From positions 1-5,305 of the forward strand of contig JAPULD010000064.1 in the NCBI GenBank assembly GCA_027295365.1: a DNA stretch of 5,305 bases. The letters are read 5' to 3'. Source of the stretch: Planctomycetota bacterium. Lineage in GTDB: Bacteria; Planctomycetota; Phycisphaerae; Phycisphaerales; SM1A02. Of the stretch, positions 1-5,305 are shown one piece after another; position 1 is the stretch's first letter; each line of letters starts with the position of its first letter. The translations under genes and the position numbers were made by a program. A model generated the notes under the pieces. That model was given only the letters and a program-made list of their open reading frames with translations, did no database searches and was not told the origin of the DNA.

Positions 1-600
1 AACCAGTTCGGCAAGATCAAGATGATGCGCTCGGCGTTCAACACGACGCCCACGGTCGAATACGACAAGAAGACGTGGGGCAACATCGCCAAGAAGATCA
101 ACGATCTCGCCTTCGCATCGGGCAACAAGAGTATCGAGGAGTTCATCAGCACCTCGGACCTGGTCAAGGTGAAGTTGGAGGCCTACGCCAAGAAGAAGGA
201 TGACAAAGTCAAGCTGGAACTCCGGAACACCCTCGTCTCCCATACCCAGTCCATCGAGTCCTTCAAGAAGGAGATATCCGCGGCCAAGGAATTGAGCAAG
301 GCCACGGCGGACATGAAGAAAGTCAAGGGCGACCTCGACAAGCGGGGCAAGACCCTGATGGCCCACATGACGACTCTCCAGCAAGGGCACGACAAGCTTC
401 TGAAGCAACTCGTCGATTCCGCAAAGGACGCCCAGGATGCGATCAATTTCATCGACAAGGGGGTGTTCGTCAAACTGGTGACCATGAACTCAAAGTTCAC
501 CAATGCTTCAAAGCTGATGAAGAATCACAGCAAGGAAAACAAGAAGCTCGCCAAGAAGATCGGTGAGGACGCCAAGAAGAACGTCAAGAAGAAGAGTTGA
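1..600 (+). CDS. Lysine-rich, predominantly helical protein of unknown function, 5'-partial
   Basis: The frame is open from the first base to a TGA at 598-600, giving 199 visible residues. The first ATGs are at 22 and 25, but no Shine-Dalgarno-like purine tract precedes them, so the true start is probably upstream of the window. About 39 of the 192 residues after the first Met are lysine, with only about three arginines. The protein looks almost wholly alpha-helical: long stretches with charged and hydrophobic residues spaced as in coiled coils, few prolines and glycines, and no cysteine. The last 30 or so residues are dominated by KK and AKK patches ending in KKKS. I see no signal peptide, membrane segment or catalytic motif. 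The family is not recognised. A helical structural, DNA-binding or membrane-associating protein is possible, but that is inference. It is followed by 132 bp of non-coding DNA before the channel gene. Confidence 0.8.
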   Translation, partial: NQFGKIKMMRSAFNTTPTVEYDKKTWGNIAKKINDLAFASGNKSIEEFISTSDLVKVKLEAYAKKKDDKVKLELRNTLVSHTQSIESFKKEISAAKELSKATADMKKVKGDLDKRGKTLMAHMTTLQQGHDKLLKQLVDSAKDAQDAINFIDKGVFVKLVTMNSKFTNASKLMKNHSKENKKLAKKIGEDAKKNVKKKS

Positions 601-718
601 TGCCGGGAAACACAAAAAGTAGGATATCCGGGGTCAAAAGACCGAATTTGGCATGATGAGAGACGCCGGTCCATCCCAGGTACACCCCGGTTTCAGCGGG
701 ATTAGCGTTAGACTGATC

Positions 719-724
719 AGGAGA
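719..724 (+). promoter_or_regulatory. Ribosome binding site of the sodium channel gene
   Basis: AGGAGA lies 8 nt before the ATG at 733, which is good Shine-Dalgarno spacing and supports that start. The rest of 601-732 contains no convincing promoter. It has only a weak 4-bp hairpin (GGTC-AAAA-GACC, about 632-643) without a U-tract, so no terminator is called after the first gene. Confidence 0.8.
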
Positions 725-732
725 ACCGCCCC

Positions 733-1653
733 ATGACTGCGGATTCAGCCCCCACCACATCCCCAAAACCCGACCCGCTTCGAAACTTCATCGAGGCCTC
801 GTCGGTTCAGACGTTCATTCTCCTGGTGATCGTCATCAACGGCATTGTGCTGGGTCTGGCCACTTCCGCCAACCTGATGGAACGCATGGGCTCGTATATC
901 TCGACCATCGACAACCTCTGCCTTTACATCTTCATCATCGAGATGTTCATCAAGTTGATCGTGTATCGCCATCGGTACTTCACGGATGGCTGGAACATCT
1001 TCGACTTCCTGATCATCAGCATTTCCGTACCTTCGTTGCTCGGCTTCAGTTTCCTGGGCAACATTTCCATCCTCCGCGCCGCACGAATTCTCCGGGCCAT
1101 GCGCATCTTGTCGATCGTGCCCCAGATGCGCCAGGTGGTCATGGCGCTGGTCTCCGCCATACCCGGGATGGCCTCCGTCATCGTCGTGCTGATGCTCCTC
1201 TTCTACATCGCGGCGGTCATGGCCACGCAAACCTTTGGTGGCGAGTTCCCGGTGTGGTTCGGTTCCATCGGGAAGTCGCTGTATTCGCTCTTCCAGATCA
1301 TGACGCTTGAAAGCTGGTCGATGGGCATCGTGCGCCCGGTCATGGCTAAATTTCCCCTGGCCTGGTTGTTCTTCGTGCCGTTCATCATCATCACGTCCTT
1401 CATGGTGCTCAATCTCTTCATTGCGCTGATCGTGACATCCATGCAGAACGTGTACGACGACCAGTTGGAGGAGAAGGCCGAAGCCGCCGAGGCGGATCGT
1501 GAGCAGAAGAATGTGGAAATCCGGGATGATTTGGGAACGCGGCACCAGGATCTTCGCGACGAAATCATGAGCCTTGCCCAACAGGTCAGACTCTTGCGGG
1601 ACGAACTCGGTCGATCGGATCGCCCACCATCCTCAAGCGAAGACAATCGGTAA
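733..1653 (+). CDS. Voltage-gated sodium channel, single-domain bacterial type (BacNav/NaChBac family)
   Basis: The 306-residue product is an inner-membrane subunit expected to form homotetramers that pass Na+ on depolarisation. A proline-rich cytoplasmic N-tail (1-18) precedes S1 (about 24-44), S2 (61-79, acidic D60 and E70) and S3 (86-100, with the family signature GWNIFDF and D91). S4 (113-126) carries R115, R118, R121 and R124 at every third position, followed by the S4-S5 motif VPQMR. S5 spans about 145-166, the pore helix 178-190 and S6 209-238, with conserved N227. The filter T191-L-E-S-W-S196 matches the Na+-selective NavAb/NaChBac type rather than the engineered Ca2+-selective form with extra aspartates. 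A charged neck (240-266) leads into a coiled coil with L267, L274, L281 and L288 in heptad register, then a short polar tail. The length is close to that of NaChBac. The physiological role (motility, pH or Na+ homeostasis) cannot be read from the sequence. The gene converges with the TPR-methyltransferase gene. Confidence 0.95.
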   Translation: MTADSAPTTSPKPDPLRNFIEASSVQTFILLVIVINGIVLGLATSANLMERMGSYISTIDNLCLYIFIIEMFIKLIVYRHRYFTDGWNIFDFLIISISVPSLLGFSFLGNISILRAARILRAMRILSIVPQMRQVVMALVSAIPGMASVIVVLMLLFYIAAVMATQTFGGEFPVWFGSIGKSLYSLFQIMTLESWSMGIVRPVMAKFPLAWLFFVPFIIITSFMVLNLFIALIVTSMQNVYDDQLEEKAEAAEADREQKNVEIRDDLGTRHQDLRDEIMSLAQQVRLLRDELGRSDRPPSSSEDNR

Positions 1654-1674
1654 TCGCCTGAAGCCCCGAACGAG

Positions 1675-3177
1675 TCATGCCTCCTCGGGACATCGCGCCA
1701 CGACAATGAGTCCGTTCACCCCGGCGTGACCTTCCAGCCGCAGAAAGCCAACCCGTCGATCGACAACTTCGAATCCGCATGCTTCCAAGGCCCGGCTGAT
1801 GTACGCTTCGGTGTGGCTGAACCGGCCAGTCGGGTTCAGGCGATACGTCGCCTGTTCATCCATGTCATCAAGCAGCTCGGTCGTAAAGACCATCCTGCCC
1901 CCAGGACGCAGCGACTGCATCGACGCGGCAAATACTTCCTCAAGCAATCCGAAGTAGACGAACGTGTCCGCGGAGACGATCAGGTCGAATCGCCTGGTCT
2001 GGCCCTGGAGATAACTCACCAATTCCTCGTTGACCAGTTCATCGTATTGACGGCGACGGCGCGCTTGCTCCAACATCGGTTTGGAGAGATCCACTCCAAC
2101 CAATTCACTCGCCATGGGCTGCAGCAAGGGACTGATCAGACCCGTCCCGCATCCCAAATCGACGATGCAAGCGGACCCGTCCATGGGCATGTTCTCACGC
2201 CGCAATGCTTCGTTGATCAGGATCGGGGCCAGATACTTCACTCTCGCCAACGTGCGTTCATACTCAGCAGCCTGATGATCGAACTCCTCAATGATGTACT
2301 CCACCGGTGCTTTGGTCGGGATATCAACGCCTGACCAGGCTGCAATCAGGTGCTTCGCCCTTGCGCTTTCGGGTTCCTGTTCGATCCACTGCTTCAACAC
2401 ATCGATCGCCTCGTCACGGTGATCCTGGTCAATCAGCACTCGGCCCAGACATTCGTAATAGCGAGCATTCTCGGGATTGAGTTCCAAGGCTAGGCGGAAG
2501 GCTCTTTCGGCCTCGGGGTGATGCCCCAGCATCAATTCGGTCATGGCCAGGTTGAAATGTTCCGAATCGCACTCGGGATCGAGTTGAATCGCCTTCTGAA
2601 AATGCGCCAACGCTTCGTCGGGGGCACCCATCTGAAGTTGAGTATGTCCCATTTCGCTGTACGCGGGGAGAAAATCGGGGTTGTGATTGATGACCTTCTC
2701 GAAAGCCAGAAACGCCTCGTCATCGCGCTGCAGCATGGTCAACGCTTTTCCGAGATTGAACAGTGCCGATTGATTATCAGGGGTCAGGGCCAGGACCTTC
2801 TCGTACGCTTCGATCGCTTCTTCCGCCCGACTGAGATCCAGATAGACGTTGCCCAGGTTGAAATGCGCGTTGGAGAAATCTGGCTCCTTGTCGATCGCAC
2901 GTCGATAGGCATCGGAGGCTTCTTCCAGATACCCAAGCTTGAACAGCACGTTCCCGAGGCTGTACTGGACGGCTTCAAAATCCGGCTCGATCCGCAGGAT
3001 GCGCCGATATTCCTCCAGAGCAGCCTCGAACTCCCCGAGATCGAACAGCGCGTGTCCCAACATGTTGATGGCAGGCACATACTGCGGATCCGACTCGAGG
3101 ATGCGGCGATAACTCTGGGCGGCTTCCTTCACCTGCCCGGCGATGTGCATGGCTTTTGCGAGTTCAAATGAATTCAT
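1675..3177 (-). CDS. TPR-repeat protein fused to a class I SAM-dependent methyltransferase (COG4976-like)
   Basis: This is a 500-residue, probably cytoplasmic protein. Residues 1 to about 270 form roughly eight 34-residue tetratricopeptide repeats with the usual Gly/Ala/Pro positions (for example FNLGNVYLDLSRAEEAIEAY at 106-125, and a D/N-P ending to most units). A linker, about 284-320, with FDHQAAEYERTL is typical of the predicted TPR-methyltransferases. The Rossmann methyltransferase follows: motif I VDLGCGTG (339-346), the acidic loop GVDLSKPM with D363 expected to bind the SAM ribose, the FDLIVSADTFVYFG strand (397-410), and LRPGG at 423-427. Such proteins transfer a methyl group to an unknown, probably protein-bound, substrate; the TPRs likely recruit it. 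The substrate here is unknown. The start at 3177 has a Shine-Dalgarno site. The gene lies 34 nt downstream of the 135-aa gene and is probably co-transcribed with it. Only 21 bp separate its stop from the channel's stop. Confidence 0.93.
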   Translation of the reverse strand: MNSFELAKAMHIAGQVKEAAQSYRRILESDPQYVPAINMLGHALFDLGEFEAALEEYRRILRIEPDFEAVQYSLGNVLFKLGYLEEASDAYRRAIDKEPDFSNAHFNLGNVYLDLSRAEEAIEAYEKVLALTPDNQSALFNLGKALTMLQRDDEAFLAFEKVINHNPDFLPAYSEMGHTQLQMGAPDEALAHFQKAIQLDPECDSEHFNLAMTELMLGHHPEAERAFRLALELNPENARYYECLGRVLIDQDHRDEAIDVLKQWIEQEPESARAKHLIAAWSGVDIPTKAPVEYIIEEFDHQAAEYERTLARVKYLAPILINEALRRENMPMDGSACIVDLGCGTGLISPLLQPMASELVGVDLSKPMLEQARRRRQYDELVNEELVSYLQGQTRRFDLIVSADTFVYFGLLEEVFAASMQSLRPGGRMVFTTELLDDMDEQATYRLNPTGRFSHTEAYISRALEACGFEVVDRRVGFLRLEGHAGVNGLIVVARCPEEA

Positions 3178-3181
3178 GCCG

Positions 3182-3186
3182 CCTCC
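3182..3186 (-). promoter_or_regulatory. Ribosome binding site of the TPR-methyltransferase gene
   Basis: On the minus strand GGAGG sits 4 nt before the ATG at 3177. The spacing is slightly short but the core is full consensus. It lies in the 34-nt gap after the preceding gene's stop, as expected for internal translation initiation in an operon. Confidence 0.7.
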
Positions 3187-3211
3187 ACCCTGACGAACCG
3201 GCTGAACTCAA

Positions 3212-3619
3212 TCATAAAGAATCTTTTCGTTTCCGGAGACTCCGGCCCCCATCCCGGGACGGAGATATATCGCGAATCTTGGATCGTGCCTCGTTGTCGA
3301 GAGATGAAGTCCCGGTTTTCCTGGGAGTCTTCCCAGTGTCGATGGCATCATTATCACGACGACGGGCCTGGGCTCTGATGTCACGGGCCGGTGTGGTCGA
3401 GACGCCACCCGTCGATTGGACCTTGTCCGGCTTCCCGGAATTCCCCCCGCCACCGGCCGCCCCCTTCGCATCGCCTACGAAACCGCCCAGTTCCTCTGCT
3501 CGTTCGCGGTGACTCCGCATGGTCCCCCGCGCCATCTTCGATTGCTTGGAATAGGTTTCCAGAAACCCGAGACCGGGGATACGGGAAAGGGCTTCAAGAA
3601 ATGTTTCGATTGCTCGCAT
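3212..3619 (-). CDS. Small basic protein of unknown function, first gene of the TPR-methyltransferase operon
   Basis: The product has 135 residues and is not recognised. An N-terminal, probably amphipathic helical segment (MRAIETFLEALSRIPGLGFL, 1-20) is followed by a basic helical stretch to about residue 50. A Gly/Ala-rich patch comes next (52-60, including GGGG), then a polar, Arg/Lys/Ser-rich tail that is probably disordered and ends in RKRKDSL. There is no cleavable signal peptide, cysteine or enzyme motif. It is called as a gene because GGAG lies 7 nt before its ATG on the minus strand and because it ends 34 nt before the TPR-methyltransferase start on the same strand. Competing plus-strand frames here lack such support. 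It might be a partner or a methylation substrate of the downstream enzyme, or an accessory of the divergent vgrG, but both ideas are inference. The lack of a known family leaves some doubt that it is real. Confidence 0.6.
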   Translation of the reverse strand: MRAIETFLEALSRIPGLGFLETYSKQSKMARGTMRSHRERAEELGGFVGDAKGAAGGGGNSGKPDKVQSTGGVSTTPARDIRAQARRRDNDAIDTGKTPRKTGTSSLDNEARSKIRDISPSRDGGRSLRKRKDSL

Positions 3620-3626
3620 GGCGACG

Positions 3627-3630
3627 CTCC
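3627..3630 (-). promoter_or_regulatory. Ribosome binding site of the 135-aa protein gene
   Basis: On the minus strand GGAG within CTGGAGCG lies 7 nt before the ATG at 3619. This is the main evidence for that start, since the protein has no known family to align to. Confidence 0.55.
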
Positions 3631-3673
3631 AGCCTGCCAGTGAAAATCGTGATCGCTACCGATAAGGTTACCT

Positions 3674-3689
3674 CGATTGGCTCCGATTG
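3674..3689. repeat. Short direct repeat in the divergent intergenic region
   Basis: CGATTG occurs at 3674-3679 and again at 3684-3689, exactly 10 bp apart, so both copies face the same side of the helix. The pair lies between the divergent 135-aa gene and vgrG, about 55 bp upstream of the 135-aa start. It could be a paired regulator site, but a 6-bp repeat can arise by chance. Confidence 0.25.
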
Positions 3690-3815
3690 ACCACCAGAAT
3701 CCATTCATCGGCCATCCCGAGTGTGCGATCCCCCGAATAAGCTAGTGAGAAAATTCCCGCCAGTTGGCAGACTCCAGGATTCCATTCCAATTCGCGATGA
3801 AACCCGATCCAAGGC

Positions 3816-3824
3816 TGATATAAT
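3816..3824 (+). promoter_or_regulatory. Extended -10 sigma-70-type promoter of vgrG
   Basis: TGATATAAT combines a perfect TATAAT hexamer (3819-3824) with the TG of an extended -10 element at the correct one-base spacing. No good -35 hexamer is seen 16-18 bp upstream, which is tolerated by extended -10 promoters. Transcription would start near 3831, giving a leader of about 20 nt that includes the ribosome binding site of vgrG. This suggests housekeeping-type transcription of vgrG, separate from the divergent operon. Confidence 0.65.
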
Positions 3825-3839
3825 GGCCGCCTTGTAGAA

Positions 3840-3844
3840 GGGAG
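3840..3844 (+). promoter_or_regulatory. Ribosome binding site of vgrG
   Basis: GGGAG (within AAGGGAG) lies 7 nt before the ATG at 3852. An in-frame TGA at 3849-3851 directly precedes that ATG, so the start cannot lie further upstream. Confidence 0.8.
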
Positions 3845-3851
3845 CCTTTGA

Positions 3852-5305
3852 ATGCCTGAAGAGCACTCAGTTGAAGTCAAATGGTCGGGACGCGACGAAT
3901 TCAAACTCAAGGCGCTCATCGCTCAGGAATCGATGGGCCGGCCATTCTGGACCGAACTCAGGCTCCTGTGCGAAAAGCCCGACATCAAATTTGATGACGT
4001 CGTCGGAAAGACGATGGCAGTCAAATATACGGACGCGAAGAAAAACACCACCAGTTTCTTTCATGGCTACGTCGCGGATTTCGTTCTCTCCGAAGCGGAC
4101 AATGAGACCAAGACGAAGGAAATGAAGCTCTACGGCTACCGGGCCACCCTCGTGCCCTGGAACTGGCTGCTGACCCGTTCCCAGGATTGCAAGATATTCC
4201 AGTCCAAGTCGATCCCCGATATCATCAAGCAGGTCAGTAAAGATCGTGGGTTCACTGATATCGACGACAAGTTGACCGGATCCTACAAGAATCTGGACTA
4301 CACAGTGCAGTATCGTGAGTCGGACTTCAATTTCATCTCCCGACTCATGGAACAGGAAGGCATCTACTACTTTTACGAGCAGAAGGAAAACAAGCACGAT
4401 CTCGTCCTCGTGGACGCCTCGACGGGTCACAACAAATCGGGGGCTCCCTCGCTTATCTTTCGAGGCCTTGATTCGTCCCGAACCGAGGAGGAGGATTCGG
4501 TCCGGGACTGGCTGGTCCACCACAAGCTGCAGTCGGTCGAATACCACTTGACAGATTTCGACTTTGAAAAGCCGACCGCGGATCTGCTCTCGAAATCCAA
4601 GATCACGCAAAAACACGAGCAGAACAAGGCGATCGTGTTTGACTATCCGGGCAAATTCATCGTCACCAAAGACGGCGAAAACTACGCCAAGATCAACATC
4701 CAGCGTCTCCAGTCCCGTCACGAAATCGTCTCGGGACGTTCCGTCGTCCAAGCGGTGCGGGCCGGTCAGGTCATCACGCTCAAGGAACATCCCCGAGCCG
4801 ACCAGAATCGGGACTATCTCGTCATCGAAAGCCGGATTCGGATCAACCCGGAGATGTACGGCAGCGGTGAAGCTGCCGGCGCCGGGCAGCGCGGCTCCAA
4901 CACGTATGAATGCGAATTCAAGGCCATCGATCTGCAAGTGCCGTACCGGCCCGAGCGGATCACGCCCCGACCTGTGGTTCATGGTCCCCAGACCGCCGTA
5001 GTCGTCGGCAAAAAAGGCGAGGAGATCTGGACGGACAAGTACGGCCGGATCAAGGTCCAGTTCCATTGGGATCGCGAGGGCAAGAAGGACGAAAACAGTT
5101 CATGCTGGATCCGCGTGGCTCAGATCGGGGCCGGCACACAATGGGGCATGATTCACATCCCCCGCATGGGCCAGGAAGTGATGGTCGAATTCCTTGAGGG
5201 TGATCCCGACCGCCCGATCGTCACGGGCGTGGTCTACAACGCCGATCGCATGCCGCCCTATACACTGCCCGACAACATGACCCAGACGGGCCTGAAGACC
5301 CGCAG
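3852..5305 (+). CDS. vgrG: Type VI secretion system spike protein VgrG/TssI, 3'-partial
   Basis: The frame has 484 codons without a stop and runs off the right edge; family members usually have 600 or more residues, so the C-terminus is missing. VgrG trimers cap the Hcp tube and puncture the target cell, carrying effectors fused to or loaded on the tip. Residues from about 10 to 240 resemble the phage gp27/gpD-like part: YGYRATLVPWNWLL at 94-107 and the hallmark VQYRESDFNFISRLMEQEG at 152-170, followed by IYYFYEQ. Residues about 375-465 form the gp5-like OB-fold, with RPVVHGPQTAVVVG, WTDKYGRIKVQFHWDREGKK (393-412), SCWIRVAQ, MIHIPRMGQEVMVEFLEGDP (433-452) and DRPIVTGVVYN. The start of the linker to the beta-helix needle (TLPDN, then TQTGLKT) is also visible. 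No effector extension can be judged. The gene starts at 3852, with a ribosome binding site and an in-frame stop directly upstream, and is divergent from the 135-aa/TPR-methyltransferase operon. Confidence 0.96.
   Translation, partial: MPEEHSVEVKWSGRDEFKLKALIAQESMGRPFWTELRLLCEKPDIKFDDVVGKTMAVKYTDAKKNTTSFFHGYVADFVLSEADNETKTKEMKLYGYRATLVPWNWLLTRSQDCKIFQSKSIPDIIKQVSKDRGFTDIDDKLTGSYKNLDYTVQYRESDFNFISRLMEQEGIYYFYEQKENKHDLVLVDASTGHNKSGAPSLIFRGLDSSRTEEEDSVRDWLVHHKLQSVEYHLTDFDFEKPTADLLSKSKITQKHEQNKAIVFDYPGKFIVTKDGENYAKINIQRLQSRHEIVSGRSVVQAVRAGQVITLKEHPRADQNRDYLVIESRIRINPEMYGSGEAAGAGQRGSNTYECEFKAIDLQVPYRPERITPRPVVHGPQTAVVVGKKGEEIWTDKYGRIKVQFHWDREGKKDENSSCWIRVAQIGAGTQWGMIHIPRMGQEVMVEFLEGDPDRPIVTGVVYNADRMPPYTLPDNMTQTGLKTR

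Noticed and set aside
622..650. Possible terminator or hairpin after the first gene
   Set aside because: There is only a 4-bp GGTC/GACC stem and a nearby GGATATCC palindrome, with no following U-tract. This is too weak to call.
584..766. 60-codon open frame on the minus strand between the first gene and the channel gene
   Set aside because: It overlaps the ends of both neighbours and has no recognisable domain, so chance is the simpler explanation.
745..1581. 278-codon open frame on the minus strand
   Set aside because: It is antisense to the sodium channel, and its product is rich in His, Asp and Glu with no domain, a typical shadow of hydrophobic membrane codons.
1726..2334. 202-codon open frame on the plus strand
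   Set aside because: It is antisense to the methyltransferase domain, which carries the intact SAM motif VDLGCGTG on the other strand. No domain is visible in the plus-strand product.
2518..3171. 217-codon open frame on the plus strand
   Set aside because: It is antisense to the TPR repeats. Its apparent periodicity simply mirrors the 34-residue repeat of the real gene.
3156..3512. 118-codon open frame on the plus strand across the TPR-methyltransferase start and the 135-aa gene
   Set aside because: It has no good ribosome binding site, overlaps the start of a firm gene and gives an Arg/Pro/Ser-rich product. The minus-strand 135-aa frame has better start and operon support.
3759..3768. GCCAGTTGGC inverted repeat upstream of the vgrG promoter
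   Set aside because: The arms are only 4 bp and do not extend, so a chance match is likely and no operator is called.
3867..5066. 399-codon open frame on the minus strand
   Set aside because: It lies wholly antisense to vgrG, whose plus-strand translation has clear family motifs. Its product is a low-diversity Asp/Val/Leu/Arg-rich sequence with no recognisable domain, as expected from the complement of biased coding DNA.

Overview
The window is moderately GC-rich DNA, dense in protein genes, and looks like the chromosome of a Gram-negative bacterium that carries a type VI secretion system (T6SS). The taxon cannot be fixed from the sequence. A bacterial voltage-gated sodium channel, a TPR-methyltransferase and VgrG together would fit an environmental lineage such as Planctomycetota or Myxococcota, but this is a low-confidence guess. 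I found no rRNA, tRNA, CRISPR array, insertion sequence or long repeat.

Layout. (1) Positions 1-600, plus strand: the 3' part of an unrecognised, very lysine-rich, helical protein gene whose frame is open at the left edge. (2) Positions 733-1653, plus strand: a complete single-domain voltage-gated sodium channel (BacNav family) with four S4 arginines, a TLESWS selectivity filter and a C-terminal coiled coil. (3) Positions 3619 down to 1675, minus strand: a probable two-gene operon. It holds a 135-residue basic protein of unknown function, then a 500-residue protein with about eight TPR repeats fused to a class I SAM-dependent methyltransferase. This operon converges on the channel gene with only 21 bp between the stop codons. 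(4) Positions 3852-5305, plus strand: a vgrG/tssI gene coding for the T6SS spike protein, transcribed divergently from the operon and cut off by the right edge. A perfect extended -10 promoter lies just upstream of it.

How the genes may work together. Only VgrG has a clear role in secretion. The divergent 135-aa and TPR-methyltransferase genes share a 232-bp intergenic region with vgrG and could be accessory to the spike or its cargo, but nothing in their sequences proves this. The sodium channel looks like an independent membrane gene. Any effector or adaptor linked to this VgrG would most likely lie downstream, beyond the right edge.

Long antisense open frames cover the channel, the TPR-methyltransferase and vgrG. 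They are judged to be coding-composition shadows. The largest (399 codons, minus strand, 3867-5066) lies across vgrG and could easily be mistaken for a gene, because the real vgrG frame has no stop inside the window.
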